Below are positions 46,545-56,372 of a stretch of DNA of 64,000 nucleotides, one piece after another; the first letter of the stretch is position 1; every line of letters starts with the position of its first letter. The DNA is taken from contig NZ_AP023441.1 in assembly GCF_019976755.1 (NCBI RefSeq), forward strand, positions 2,539,501 to 2,603,500, written 5' to 3'. This stretch comes from Nostoc sp. MS1 (lineage in GTDB: Bacteria; Cyanobacteriota; Cyanobacteriia; Cyanobacteriales; Nostocaceae). The notes below the pieces were generated by a model. That model ran no database searches. It was not told the origin of the DNA and saw only the letters and a list, made by a program, of their open reading frames with translations. A program made the translations under genes and the position numbers.

Positions 46545-47795
46545 ATGAGTGCAGAAATTATTTGTGTTGGTACTGAACTGCTTTTAGGGGATATTCTTAA
46601 TGGCAATGCTCAATATCTAGCGCAGCAGCTAGCTCAACTCGGTATTCCTCATTATCATCAAACTGTAGTTGGGGATAATCCAGACAGAATTAAGCAAGTT
46701 ATAGAAATTGCTATTTCCAGAGCCAAAATTTTGATTTTTACAGGTGGACTAGGCCCTACACCAGACGACCTCACTTGTGAAACCATTGCTGATTTTTTTG
46801 GCTCACCTTTGGTAGAAAGTCCAGAAATTATTGAAGATATTAGCCAAAAATTTGCTCAACGCGGTCGGGTAATGACACCAAGCAACCGCAAACAAGCTTT
46901 AATTCCGCAAGGGGCAGACATTTTACCTAATCCCACTGGTACAGCACCCGGCATCATCTGGCAACCCCGTCCTGATGTGACGATTTTCACTTTTCCTGGT
47001 GTACCTAGTGAAATGCACCGGATGTGGGAAGAAACAGCCGTCCCGTTTCTTAAAAGTCAAGGTTGGGGAAAAGAAATTATTTATAGTCGCAGTCTCAAGT
47101 TTTGGGGTATTGGGGAATCTGCTTTGGCAGAAAAGGTAACAGATTTACTCAACTTGCCTAATCCCACAGTAGCGCCCTATGCAGGCAAAGGAGAGGTGAG
47201 GCTGCGTGTTTGTGCAAAAGCACCCTCAGAAGCCGCCGCCGATGCTTTAATTGTGCCTGTAGAAAAGCAAATTAAAGAAATTGCTGGCTTAGATTTTTAT
47301 GGTGTCAATAGTGATACCTTGGCTTCTGTGGTGGGTGATTTGTTACGCGCGTCTAGGGAAACACTATCGGTAGCAGAATCTTGTACTGGTGGTTTGTTAG
47401 GGCAAATGTTAACAGAGATTTCTGGTAGTTCTGATTATTTTTGGGGTGGTGTCATTTCCTACGACAACTCGGTGAAGGAGGGGTTGTTGGGAGTGAACCC
47501 GGAAGATTTAGAGAAATGGGGTGCAGTCAGCGATACTGTAGCTGAACAAATGGCTATAGGTGTGAAAACTCGTCTGTCAACAACGTGGGGATTGAGTATT
47601 ACGGGTATTGCTGGGCCGACTGGGGGAACTGAGACAAAACCTGTAGGTTTGGTTTATATCGGGTTAGCTGGGCCAAAAGATGAAGTCAAAAGCTTTAAAT
47701 ATCAGTTTGGTACAATGCGCGATCGCTCTTTTATCCGTCATTTAAGTGCATGTACAGCCCTAGATTTACTCCGCCGCCAATTATTGACTAGGTAA
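46545..47795 (+). CDS. cinA: CinA-like protein (competence/damage-inducible type)
   Basis: 416 residues from ATG 46545 (MSAEIICVGTELLLGD); a TTG five codons earlier keeps the frame inside the repeat but is not credible. The N-terminal MoaB/molybdopterin-binding-like domain has EIICVGTELLLGD and FTGGLGPTPDDLT. The C-terminal domain has ETLSVAESCTGGLLGQMLTEISGSSDYFWGGVISY with the amidohydrolase serine, and GITGIAGPTGG. The family has nicotinamide-nucleotide deamidase and ADP-ribose pyrophosphatase activities. No clear ribosome-binding site precedes it because the repeat element occupies that position. Confidence 0.95.
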   Translation: MSAEIICVGTELLLGDILNGNAQYLAQQLAQLGIPHYHQTVVGDNPDRIKQVIEIAISRAKILIFTGGLGPTPDDLTCETIADFFGSPLVESPEIIEDISQKFAQRGRVMTPSNRKQALIPQGADILPNPTGTAPGIIWQPRPDVTIFTFPGVPSEMHRMWEETAVPFLKSQGWGKEIIYSRSLKFWGIGESALAEKVTDLLNLPNPTVAPYAGKGEVRLRVCAKAPSEAAADALIVPVEKQIKEIAGLDFYGVNSDTLASVVGDLLRASRETLSVAESCTGGLLGQMLTEISGSSDYFWGGVISYDNSVKEGLLGVNPEDLEKWGAVSDTVAEQMAIGVKTRLSTTWGLSITGIAGPTGGTETKPVGLVYIGLAGPKDEVKSFKYQFGTMRDRSFIRHLSACTALDLLRRQLLTR

Positions 47796-47803
47796 AGGCA
47801 AAA

Positions 47804-47830
47804 ATGCGATCGCCTAATTTGCGATCGCAT
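47804..47830 (+). terminator. HIP1-based hairpin after cinA
   Basis: ATGCGATCGC (47804-47813) pairs with GCGATCGCAT (47821-47830) around a 7-nt loop. Two HIP1 octamers form the arms. It lies 9 bp after the stop; there is no long T-run. Confidence 0.6.
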
Positions 47831-48004
47831 CTCTAAGGTTTATTATTTTTACAGTAGTTTAACAATTACGAATTACGAATTAAGTAGCTCAGTGTTAAAA
47901 ATTATCGCTATGGCAAGGCAGGAGGCAGGAGGCAGAAGGCAGGAGGGAAGAGGGTTATAGCTTTATTTACCTTTCTTAACTTAGTTTTGTTTTTTCCCAC
48001 CGAC

Positions 48005-51000
48005 TTACTTAACTGGTATTTCTATACAAAACTCCGTACCCTTACCTAGTTCAGAAATACACTTAATTTGCCCACCATGTTTTTCCACAATAATTTGATA
48101 GCTAATAGATAAACCTAAGCCTGTACCCTGTCCTGGCTGTTTGGTAGTGAAAAAGGGTTCAAAAATGCGCGATCGCTTTTCTTCTGGAATCCCACAACCA
48201 TTGTCAGCAATACAAATCACAATGTTTTTTTGTTCTAACTTTGTCCTTATTGTAATTTGTGGTTTTTCAGTTATTTCTCCTGCATTTTGAGAATTTTCTA
48301 TGGCATCAATTGCATTATTAATAATATTCATGAATACTTGATTCATTTGGGCTGCATAACACATTACTTCCGGGAGATAATCATATTCTTTAACAATCTC
48401 TATAGAGAAATTATTAGTATTAGCTTGCAGCCGATGTTGAACTATTAATAAAGTGCTATCAATACCATCATGCAAATTAACTGGCTTCATTTCGGCTTCG
48501 TCAAGGCGAGCAAAAGTGCGTAAAGATAAGACTAGCTGGGAAATTCTTTCAGCACCCGATTTTAGAGAACCAAGTATTTTTGGTAAATCCTCAGCAATAT
48601 AATCTAAATCTATTGCTGTTACTTCTTCTTTAATGTCTATCTTTTGTTGATAAATATTTATTAATTTGAACAAATTATCTATGTGTTCTGTAACATATGT
48701 AATGTTACCGTAAATAAAATTAATAGGATTATTAATTTCATGGGCTACTCCAGCTACTAATTGCCCTAAGCCAGCCATTTTTTCACTTTGAATTAGCTGG
48801 CTTTGAGTGGCTTGCAATTCTTTAAGAGTATGAATGATTTCTTCTTTTTGACGCTCTGTTTGTGCGAGTAATTCCGCTTGCTGGATTCCTACTCCCAATT
48901 GAGTACCAATCTGCACTAATAAATCTACTTCATCTTCTTGCCAATCACGGGGGTTGGTATTTTGATAAGCACCTAATAATCCCCATATTTTATCACATTG
49001 AAAAATTGGCACAATTATATATGCTCTTGCCTGCATAGCTTCAATCAGAGCAATATGGTATTGAGAATAATCACTACCGTAAATATCTTTGATAACTAAA
49101 TTTTTGCCATTAACAAAGTATCCACCTTGAGTTCTTTGTAAATAATCATCTGTAACTACAGGTTGAAGTTGGCTAACTGGTGTCCAACCCTCAGCTAAAG
49201 ATTCGGCGACAAATTCACCACTCCAATCTGGATTGAAACAATAAATAATCACTCGCTCTACTTCTAAAAGTCGCCGCACTTCTTGGGTGCTAGTAGCAAA
49301 AATAGTATTTAAGTCCAGGGAACGGCGGATTTTCTCTACTGTCGCAGCTAATGCTTTTTCCCTTTGTGCAGCTTTTGCTAATTGTGTGGCTTGTACTTGT
49401 ACCTGTTTTAAAGTTTCAGCTTGCTGTAAGGCTACCCCTAACTGCACCCCAACTTGCGCGAGTAAGTTAATTTCTTCTTCTTGCCAATAACGGGGTTGGG
49501 AGTTCTGATAAGCTACTAGCAATCCCCACAACTTATCACCTTGAGAAATAGGTACAAAAACCTCATTACGTGCATACTTACCAGCTTGGGTTCTTTGTAG
49601 TAGTAGCCGTTCTGTGAAAGGCTGTGGTTTAACTATTGGTGTCCAGCCATCAACAATAGAATCAGCAACAAATTCACCACTCCAGTCAGAATAAAAGCGA
49701 TAAATTGCCACTCTTTCTACTTCTAACAGACGTAAAACTTCTTGAGTAGTAGTTTTAAAGATGGTATCGATATCGAGAGAGTGACGAATTTTTTCAACAG
49801 TGTTAGCTAACGCTCTTTGTCTTTCCGCAGCTTTGGTAAGTTCTGCGGCTTGGGTTTTTAATTGTTTTAAATATTCTGCTTGCTGTAATGCTACACCCAG
49901 TTGGGTGCTAATTTGAGTCAGTAAGTATACCTCATCTTCTTGCCATTCACGCTTGCTTGTATTTTGATAAATTGCTAGCAAACCCCATAGTTTTTGACCG
50001 TGGTAAATAGCAATAATTACATAAGCTCTAGCTTGGTAACTTTCTAATATCTTGATGTAGCAGTCGCTAAAGCCTGCATTATAAATATCATTACAGACTC
50101 GATAAATTTCACATTTTGTAAATAGCCCACCATCTGTTTGTTGTAGGTAAGTATCCACTACAGGGATAGTAGCTAAATCTTTGGCGCTACATTCACTAAC
50201 ATTTTTTCTGAGTTCTGCATTATTTACCTGTTCATCTATCAGAGAAATCCAACCATCAGCAACAGATTCAAAGACAAACTCACCGCTCCAATCTGGATTA
50301 AAACGGTAAATAGCCACGCGATCTGCATTTAATAGTTTTCTAATTTCTGTGGTACTGGTGCGGAAAATATTTTCTAAATCAAGGGACTGGCGAATTTTTT
50401 CGATAGCGATCGCCATGCTTCTTTGCCATTGTGTGGCTTTTTCTCTGGCTTTGGCTTGTGCTAATTGTGCTGATTGTGCTTTTACCTGTTCTAGATATTC
50501 GGCTTGTTGTAAAGCCACTCCTAAATGTTCAGCGATTAATTGTACAAATTCAATTTCTGATGCGTTCCATTGTCTGGGTCTATCACATTGATGAATACAT
50601 AGCAATCCCCATAAATCCTTTCCTCTCATCAAGGGAGCGGTTATATTAGCACGTACTTGCAACTTTTCTAGCGTCTGAATTTGACAATCACTAATTTTAA
50701 GTTCGTAAATATCAGCAGTTGCTGTGATTTGTCCATGCTGATAGGGTTGAGCGAACTCCTCACCAAAACAGCGATCGCCAAGTTTAGCTGTGAGGACAGA
50801 ACTCCACTCACTACCTACATCCTCATATATAAATTTTCCTTCCCATCCCAACTCAGGATAAAAACGCAACACTCCCACCCGATCAGTCTGTAATAGTTGA
50901 CGTACTTCCCTAACAGTAATTTGCAATATCGTTTCTATATCCAGAGACTGACGAATCCGAGCAATTATCATAGACAAAGCTGTTTTCATGTCTAATTGAT

Positions 51001-51052
51001 GTTCTTGCTCGGTAGGGTTTTGTAGGGGTTGTGTTTGATACAAGTTTTCCAT
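48005..51052 (-). CDS. Four-GAF hybrid-free sensor histidine kinase
   Basis: 1015 residues. Four consecutive GAF domains, about 27-185, 215-395, 415-550 and 575-730, share the block RQSLDIETI ... EVRQLL ... RVGVLRFY and end in LWGLL ... AEYLEQV. A short coiled coil leads to the HisKA segment [25 protein letters not shown] (His771) and a full HATPase domain (N-box [14 protein letters not shown]1 [12 protein letters not shown]2 GTGLGLSIS). No receiver domain. The first two GAFs keep a cysteine at the bilin-attachment position of phytochrome-type GAFs (Cys123 before Gln, Cys331 before Tyr); the fourth has Tyr-His instead. Ligand or chromophore not established. No partner response regulator is adjacent. 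Confidence 0.94.
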   Translation of the reverse strand: MENLYQTQPLQNPTEQEHQLDMKTALSMIIARIRQSLDIETILQITVREVRQLLQTDRVGVLRFYPELGWEGKFIYEDVGSEWSSVLTAKLGDRCFGEEFAQPYQHGQITATADIYELKISDCQIQTLEKLQVRANITAPLMRGKDLWGLLCIHQCDRPRQWNASEIEFVQLIAEHLGVALQQAEYLEQVKAQSAQLAQAKAREKATQWQRSMAIAIEKIRQSLDLENIFRTSTTEIRKLLNADRVAIYRFNPDWSGEFVFESVADGWISLIDEQVNNAELRKNVSECSAKDLATIPVVDTYLQQTDGGLFTKCEIYRVCNDIYNAGFSDCYIKILESYQARAYVIIAIYHGQKLWGLLAIYQNTSKREWQEDEVYLLTQISTQLGVALQQAEYLKQLKTQAAELTKAAERQRALANTVEKIRHSLDIDTIFKTTTQEVLRLLEVERVAIYRFYSDWSGEFVADSIVDGWTPIVKPQPFTERLLLQRTQAGKYARNEVFVPISQGDKLWGLLVAYQNSQPRYWQEEEINLLAQVGVQLGVALQQAETLKQVQVQATQLAKAAQREKALAATVEKIRRSLDLNTIFATSTQEVRRLLEVERVIIYCFNPDWSGEFVAESLAEGWTPVSQLQPVVTDDYLQRTQGGYFVNGKNLVIKDIYGSDYSQYHIALIEAMQARAYIIVPIFQCDKIWGLLGAYQNTNPRDWQEDEVDLLVQIGTQLGVGIQQAELLAQTERQKEEIIHTLKELQATQSQLIQSEKMAGLGQLVAGVAHEINNPINFIYGNITYVTEHIDNLFKLINIYQQKIDIKEEVTAIDLDYIAEDLPKILGSLKSGAERISQLVLSLRTFARLDEAEMKPVNLHDGIDSTLLIVQHRLQANTNNFSIEIVKEYDYLPEVMCYAAQMNQVFMNIINNAIDAIENSQNAGEITEKPQITIRTKLEQKNIVICIADNGCGIPEEKRSRIFEPFFTTKQPGQGTGLGLSISYQIIVEKHGGQIKCISELGKGTEFCIEIPVK

Positions 51053-51195
51053 TTTGTTGGGACTTAAAATATCAAAAAGTCTTGTCTACTTATTGTTCCC
51101 AATTGTCTAACAAATGTAACACTTGTTAGCAATTATCAAGTTTCAGTAAACAGTAAATAAACTACTAAATTAACTACACAATCTTCATAAAAAAT

Positions 51196-51224
51196 TTAGG
51201 GATACGAGCTAATCGTATCCCTAA
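51196..51224 (-). terminator. Terminator of the petN unit
   Basis: TTTAGGGATACGA (51195-51207) pairs with TCGTATCCCTAAA (51213-51225), a 13-bp stem with 5-nt loop, followed on the reverse strand by AATTTTTTAT. It ends the petN/small-gene transcript. Confidence 0.85.
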
Positions 51225-51361
51225 AAAAGCATTTGTTTGTTAGTGGTCAGTAGTTGGTGGTCAGTGGTCAGTTGTTTTAAAGTAAATGAAAATTCTGACA
51301 AAGAATTGATTAAACCAGAGCAAGAAACAACTAACAACTGACAAACAACAACTGAAACGCG

Positions 51362-51523
51362 CTAGCGCCGTTTGGGTGTGCTGCGTCGGACTTCGCGCTT
51401 TTCGTTGTCTCGAAGACGGCGATCGCGCCAGTCTGCTAGTGTTAGATAACCAACGCCGCCTGTAACAGCGAGTAATAGCACTATGGCTACTAAAGCCAAA
51501 ATACTTAGGAATGGACTTTCCAC
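51362..51523 (-). CDS. Small single-pass membrane protein behind petN
   Basis: 53 residues from GTG 51523. The protein starts VESPFLSILALVAIVLLLAVTGG, a single transmembrane helix, then YLTLADWRDRRLRDNEKREVRRSTPKRR, a strongly basic cytoplasmic or stromal-side tail. The ribosome-binding site AGGAG overlaps the petN TAG stop, 7 bp upstream of the GTG, so it is translated from the petN transcript. No family recognised; a link to the cytochrome b6f complex or thylakoid membrane is inference from position only. Confidence 0.75.
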   Translation of the reverse strand: MESPFLSILALVAIVLLLAVTGGVGYLTLADWRDRRLRDNEKREVRRSTPKRR

Positions 51524-51530
51524 GATTCTC

Positions 51531-51620
51531 CTACAGTCCGTTACGTCCCCAAACTACCATCGCAATCGACCAAGTAAACACAACTAACAGTGATACCCAT
51601 CCCAGTGTCAAAATCGCCAT
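51531..51620 (-). CDS. petN: Cytochrome b6f complex subunit 8 (PetN)
   Basis: 29 residues, [29 protein letters not shown], given here in two parts: [18 protein letters not shown] then [11 protein letters not shown]. This is the conserved PetN sequence: a single transmembrane helix of the cytochrome b6f complex, needed for its stability. ATG 51620, TAG at 51533-51531. Short genes of this size are easily missed. The following small gene is co-transcribed and a strong hairpin ends the unit. Confidence 0.95.
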   Translation of the reverse strand: MAILTLGWVSLLVVFTWSIAMVVWGRNGL

Positions 51621-51945
51621 AGTCTCTCTTTGAAATTTATTTACAAAATGTCTCTAATATTTATCATACTGGGGACTGGGTGTTTAGGGATGAGGGTCAT
51701 GGATATGTTTCGGTGGATTGTGGAAATTGTTCTTCGACCTCTGGAGAAGAAAGGTTTTGTTCATTTACCTTAAAACCTCGCCCCTAGTGGGCGAAAAAAA
51801 GCTAAAACTTTTTCCTCATTCAAACCCCATCCCTTTATGGTTGAATTTAAAAGCCGTATCCCAACTTTCCAAAAAATAGTGAAAGATATAGCCCAGGAAA
51901 ACCTTGCTATATCCAAATTTCTTAATTATGAATTACGAATTGGTA
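51621..51945. other. Intergenic region between aldo/keto reductase and petN
   Basis: About 320 bp. Holds the petN promoter region, a CGCCC/GGGCG hairpin near 51780-51795 without a T-run, and one GAATTGGTATTA-type repeat end at the reductase stop. No other coding potential found. Confidence 0.5.
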
Positions 51946-52893
51946 TTATTTCCACTCAAGAGTAACTTTATCTAAATCCTGAACTTCCTGGTCGCTTAAT
52001 CTCCAACCCAACGCGCCTGCATTTTGCTGTACCTGTTTGGCGTTTTTGACTCCAGCGATAGGAATTACGTTACCTTGAGCAATCAACCAGTTTAGGGCGA
52101 CTTGCGCAGGAGTGCGATCGTATTTTTCACCTAAGCTACGTAGTAGTGATGTTACTGATGTAATTTTTTGCAATCCGTCTTTATTAAATCTTGGGTCTAT
52201 ACTTCTAGCACCTGTCGGTGTTTCACCACTTTCAGGGGAATATTTTCCTGTAAGTAACCCTTGGGCTAAGGGACTATAAGCCAAAATAGTTACATCTAAC
52301 TCACGCGCAGTTGCAAAAATCCCGTTAGTTTCTATTTGGCGAGTTACCAAAGAATAGCGGACTTGATTCACCGCTAAAGGTACACCCTTAGCAGCTAAAA
52401 TTTGATGCGCTTCACGCATTTGTGATGCTGAGTAATTACTTACACCAACAGAGGCAATTCTGCCGCGCTTCACCTCATCCGCTAAGGTATTTAACAAAGT
52501 TTCTTGACTTAACAAAAAAGCAAACGGCCAATGCACTTGGTACAAGTCTACCCGCTCAAGTTGTAGTCTTTTAAGACTATCTGTTAAGGCATCAGAAACA
52601 GACTGGCCTGTAAAGCGCCAAGGTACAGGGCCAAATTTCGTGGCAATTTGTACAGGTTGGTTTGCCTGCTTGATGAATTTTCCTAATAATTCTTCTGATA
52701 AACCAAACCCGTAGATTTCTGCTGTGTCAAAGAAGGTAACACCAGCTTCTAATGCTGCGTTAAATGCTTCTTGCAACTGTTCCGGGCCGTAGCCATTGCC
52801 ATAATTCCAGAAAAGTTTATCACCCCAAGCCCAAGTTCCAATACAAAGGGGTGTGACAGCAGGGCCATTTTTCCCTAAAGTAATTGTTTCCAC
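51946..52893 (-). CDS. Aldo/keto reductase
   Basis: 315 residues from GTG 52893 (VETITLGKNGPAVTPLCIG); a TTG three codons earlier is an alternative. (alpha/beta)8 catalytic tetrad: Asp in FFDTAEIYGFG with the Tyr, Lys in VQIATKFGP, His in LYQVHWPF. NADPH-site parts VGVSNYSASQM and ILAYSPLAQGLLTGKY are present. The family reduces aldehydes and ketones. The substrate is not evident. Single gene, leftward. Confidence 0.92.
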   Translation of the reverse strand: METITLGKNGPAVTPLCIGTWAWGDKLFWNYGNGYGPEQLQEAFNAALEAGVTFFDTAEIYGFGLSEELLGKFIKQANQPVQIATKFGPVPWRFTGQSVSDALTDSLKRLQLERVDLYQVHWPFAFLLSQETLLNTLADEVKRGRIASVGVSNYSASQMREAHQILAAKGVPLAVNQVRYSLVTRQIETNGIFATARELDVTILAYSPLAQGLLTGKYSPESGETPTGARSIDPRFNKDGLQKITSVTSLLRSLGEKYDRTPAQVALNWLIAQGNVIPIAGVKNAKQVQQNAGALGWRLSDQEVQDLDKVTLEWK

Positions 52894-53046
52894 GATCGCC
52901 AAATCTATTTATTTACATTTCTTTACTTTCTTAGTGTAGCCTTGGCGAACTGAATTTTATAAAGCTTCCAGGTTATGTACAATACACTGTCCTGAGAGAG
53001 ATGCTAGAGAGGAGAATATTTTTACTCCACCCTCTCACGTTTAGTC

Positions 53047-54099
53047 TTAAGCAACTTGAAAGTTATCTGCTTCCTCGACAACCTCATAGCCATGAGTTAA
53101 CTGTTCAGTGGCTTTATCAATTAAATCTAAACCTTGTTGGACTGTTTCAATTACACTTAATTGTCCACGTAGTTCAGCCGCACCGACAAAACCCTTAGCG
53201 TACCAAGTCATGTGCTTACGGGCTTGACGGACACCGCGATCGCCTTTATATTCCCATAAAGCCTGTAAATGATCTCTAGCACATTCCAAACGTTGAATTG
53301 GCGTTGGTGCTGGCAAAATTTCCCCAGTTTTTAGGAAATGGTCAATTTCTCCCACCAAAAACGGATAACCCAAAGTTCCACGGGAACACATCACCCCATC
53401 AGCGCCAGTTTCTTCCAAACATCTCACCGCCGCTTCCACTGAAAATATATCCCCATTACCAATTACCGGAATGGAAAGAATTTCTTTCACACGGGCTATC
53501 CATTCCCAACGAGCATTACCATTGTAACCTTGAGCGCGGGTGCGTCCATGCACCGTGATCATTTGCGCTCCCGCATCTTCCATCCGCTTGGCAAAGTCGA
53601 GAATGGTAATTTCTTTATCATTCCAACCAATACGGGTTTTGACGGTGACTGGTACATCAACAGCTTTCACCACTTCCCGCACAATGGCTTCTGCAACTTC
53701 CGGTTGGCGTAATAAAGAAGAACCACCACCATTTTTGGTAATTTTATTTACCGGACAACCCATATTAATATCAACAGTATCAGCGCCTTCCGCAACAGCT
53801 TTGACTGCGGCTTCTGCTAGGAAATCAGGGCGACAGTCAAACAACTGAATACTAATTGGTCGCTCGTTGGGGTCTACTTCCATGATTTTTGGTAACTGCT
53901 TAACATAATGTAAACCCGTAGCATTGACCATTTCCGTATACATCATCGAATCTGGTGCATAGCGACGTACCAAGCGGCGAAACACCATATCTGTCACCCC
54001 CGACAAAGGCGACTGAAGAACACGGCTGTTAACTGCAAATGAGCCGATTTTTAGGGGTTGAGCAAGTCTAGTTTTGAGGTTGGGAGACAGAGTAACCAT
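53047..54099 (-). CDS. dus: tRNA-dihydrouridine synthase
   Basis: 350 residues from ATG 54099 (MVTLSPNLKTRLAQPLKIGS); the frame extends 31 codons upstream through repeat-like sequence (TTGACTGTT heptamers), which I reject. FMN-binding TIM barrel: LQSPLSGVTDMVFRRLVRRY, INMGCPVNKITKNGGGSSLL with the catalytic cysteine, VTVKTRIGWND, ITVHGRTRAQGY, PVIGNGDIFS, GVMCSRGTLGYPFL. It reduces uridines in the tRNA D-loop. Resembles the DusB/NifR3 subgroup. Confidence 0.95.
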   Translation of the reverse strand: MVTLSPNLKTRLAQPLKIGSFAVNSRVLQSPLSGVTDMVFRRLVRRYAPDSMMYTEMVNATGLHYVKQLPKIMEVDPNERPISIQLFDCRPDFLAEAAVKAVAEGADTVDINMGCPVNKITKNGGGSSLLRQPEVAEAIVREVVKAVDVPVTVKTRIGWNDKEITILDFAKRMEDAGAQMITVHGRTRAQGYNGNARWEWIARVKEILSIPVIGNGDIFSVEAAVRCLEETGADGVMCSRGTLGYPFLVGEIDHFLKTGEILPAPTPIQRLECARDHLQALWEYKGDRGVRQARKHMTWYAKGFVGAAELRGQLSVIETVQQGLDLIDKATEQLTHGYEVVEEADNFQVA

Positions 54100-54198
54100 A
54101 GAGGCAATTGAAAATACCAAATCAATGATAATTGTTGACTGTTGATTGTTGACTGTTAGAAGATATTTTAAAAGTCCTTCATGATGTATCAAATACTT

Positions 54199-54246
54199 TT
54201 AGATCCCCCTAAATACCCCTTATTAAGGGTATTTAGGGGGATCTAA
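54199..54246. repeat. Perfect 20-bp inverted repeat (GATCCCCCTAAATACCC type)
   Basis: Arms 54199-54218 and 54227-54246 are exact reverse complements around an 8-nt loop. The GATCCCCCTAAAT text is a known dispersed repeat class of Nostoc genomes. Degenerate G-rich relics (AAGGGGGGTAGGGGGGATC) follow at about 54294-54314. Confidence 0.8.
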
Positions 54247-54357
54247 CCACATTTTGCACTCAGCACAAAGATGTGTGTACACCGTAGCCTTTTTAAGGGG
54301 GGTAGGGGGGATCAAGGAGTGTCTAAAATTACAGCCAACCACTCTTAAAATAACCTC

Positions 54358-55254
54358 TTAACTGTTGAATGTTAAAGGTTGACGCTGATCAGCAATTAAC
54401 TCAATACACTTGTGTATCTGCTGACGCATTGTATCAACATCAGCATGAAAACGTCGCCCATGTCCTGGCAATACCCACTCAAAAGAGTAATCAGCTAATC
54501 GCCGCATGGACTTAATTTGTTCTGCCCAAGAATACCAGCATACATCATGAAATGCTATTAATTGTTGCCGAGTTTCTGACCATGCAAGATGATCACCTGT
54601 AAACAGAAACTTATTTTTATATAGTAAAACTGTGTGTCCTTTAGTGTGACCAGGGACGGGAATAATTAAGACATCTGGTTGTAAAGTAAATACTTCTGTA
54701 CCAGATAATTGTATTTCTACATTGCGAGTACCTGTAGAAATTTCATCAGCGTGCAAGATACGTTGACAATGGAAATGTTCAGCGAACTTTTGATGATCTG
54801 CCACATCATCCCGATGAGTTAAATACATATATTTAATTCCCCCCATTTCTTCTATCCGTTTCACTAAAGGCGGTGTAAAGCGTGGGGAGTCTACTAATAT
54901 ATTTCCTTCGGGCTGTTGAATTAAATAGCTGGCTGCACCATAGGATTTTTCTGAATGATAGCCACAGTGATAAATATTCTCATCGACTAAAATAGGAAAA
55001 TTTTCCTGAGCCACTTTGATATCTTTGGGTTTTTCAACTGTACCAATAGAACTTGTAGGACAAGATAAAAGTGCTTGCAGTGCTGCTAATCTTTCTGTCT
55101 CGTTTGCAGGTTGATGATACACTGCTGACATCTCATCAGCACGATAGAAAACTTCCGGTGTCATCCAGCGACAGGTATCGCAATCAATACAGGTAGTATC
55201 GACATAAAAATCGCCCTCAGTATTTTCCAGGCGACGAAGATTTAAGTGAGCCAT
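54358..55254 (-). CDS. Ferredoxin-like / metallo-beta-lactamase fold fusion protein
   Basis: 298 residues from ATG 55254, preceded by AGAGGTGATT. Residues ~15-75 form a small ferredoxin-type domain with CIDCDTC (C-x2-C-x2-C) and a distant CPT, consistent with one iron-sulfur cluster. From ~95 to the end is an MBL fold: LTHRDDVADHQKF (in place of HxHxDH), VPGHTKGHTVLLY, FTGDHLAWS and VLPGHGRRFHAD. It may be a redox-linked hydrolase. The ferredoxin-MBL fusion is found in cyanobacteria and plants. Cytosolic. Confidence 0.85.
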   Translation of the reverse strand: MAHLNLRRLENTEGDFYVDTTCIDCDTCRWMTPEVFYRADEMSAVYHQPANETERLAALQALLSCPTSSIGTVEKPKDIKVAQENFPILVDENIYHCGYHSEKSYGAASYLIQQPEGNILVDSPRFTPPLVKRIEEMGGIKYMYLTHRDDVADHQKFAEHFHCQRILHADEISTGTRNVEIQLSGTEVFTLQPDVLIIPVPGHTKGHTVLLYKNKFLFTGDHLAWSETRQQLIAFHDVCWYSWAEQIKSMRRLADYSFEWVLPGHGRRFHADVDTMRQQIHKCIELIADQRQPLTFNS

Positions 55255-55568
55255 AATCACCTCTGGTTAGCGATTTGCTAGGCGAGTCAGTAACCCTTAT
55301 TTCACTACCCTAACAAATGCTGTTTGAAACTATCTGCACCACCAGAAATATATCAATGTAGGAGCGCTGTACTGTGCGCCCCTATTGCCAATTCATTTTT
55401 TACAAAAATTTTTGGAAATGGTGTAAGTAGAACGAGGTGAAAATCTACTAGTTCATTTGTTCGCGTTGAAAAGGCTGGGTGGGCAATGCCCACCTTTACA
55501 TTTTGGGTAAAATAGGACTGCTGTGGACTATTGACTATTGACTATTGACTGTTGAGTGGAATTACATC
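55255..55568. other. Intergenic region with heptamer repeats
   Basis: Contains an 8-bp perfect hairpin, GGTGGGCA (55479-55486) with TGCCCACC (55488-55495), and a tandem ACTATTG repeat (55527-55554, four units, the last ACTGTTG). No coding frame supported. Confidence 0.55.
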
Positions 55569-56360
55569 TTAAATCAAGGGTGTGAAGTAGGGGACTAATT
55601 CTGAGCGACTGACGACGAGGGTAGGGAAAGAGCGATCGCTATAATCTTCCCCTGCTATTAAAGGAAAAGGTTCACTGTTAAGGGATACCCAGCTACCGCC
55701 AGCCGCTTGCACAATTACCCATGCGCCTGCTATATCCCAAACTTTTGGCGTTGCTTCTATACCCCCTAGTGTCGCCCCTGTCGCCACAGTGAGGAAGTTG
55801 TAACTCGCTACACCCAACATCCGAATTTTGCAGGGAAAGCCATTCTGTACAACCGAGAGACTGCGGGAACAAAGGTTAAAGAAGTGGTTGCTACTGGGAG
55901 CATCGTTACTGGTATGGATGGGGTGATGATTAAGAAAGGCTCCTGATGGGGTAGCTAAACCTGATGTACCTGGGTAGAAACCATGAAAGGCTTGATTAAG
56001 GGGCGGTACATAAACATAACCAAAAATTGGTGTGCCTTGATAAAGTAAACCCAAGGAAATCGACCAAATAGGAATACCCCGTGTGAAGTTTGTTGTCCCA
56101 TCTAGGGGATCAATCACCCAACACCATTCTGTTCCCGGAAAGGTGCGATCGCTTTCTTCTGCTAATATGCCATAACCAGCGAAATTAGCTGCGATCGCAT
56201 CACGAATTTCTTGATCTGCCCATTTATCTGCTTGCGTTACCAAACTACCATCGGCTTTTTGCAAAGCCTGCACTTGCCCAAAATCCTGCATTAATTGTGC
56301 GCCTACTCTGGTGGTAGTAGTTTGGGCAAATTCGAGAACTGTTGTCCAAAAATCACTCAT
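55569..56360 (-). CDS. Inositol monophosphatase family protein
   Basis: 263 residues. Metal-site motifs of the IMPase superfamily: ILAEESDRT (Glu-Glu), WVIDPLDGTTNFTRGIP (Asp-Pro-Leu-Asp-Gly-Thr) and VWDIAGAWVIVQAAGG (Trp-Asp). Members dephosphorylate inositol phosphates, fructose-1,6-bisphosphate or PAP; the exact substrate is not visible. It ends one gene unit with the upstream PucC-like transporter: only 12 bp separate stop and start, so they are co-transcribed. Confidence 0.92.
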   Translation of the reverse strand: MSDFWTTVLEFAQTTTTRVGAQLMQDFGQVQALQKADGSLVTQADKWADQEIRDAIAANFAGYGILAEESDRTFPGTEWCWVIDPLDGTTNFTRGIPIWSISLGLLYQGTPIFGYVYVPPLNQAFHGFYPGTSGLATPSGAFLNHHPIHTSNDAPSSNHFFNLCSRSLSVVQNGFPCKIRMLGVASYNFLTVATGATLGGIEATPKVWDIAGAWVIVQAAGGSWVSLNSEPFPLIAGEDYSDRSFPTLVVSRSELVPYFTPLI

Positions 56361-56372
56361 GCTTGTTTTTAG

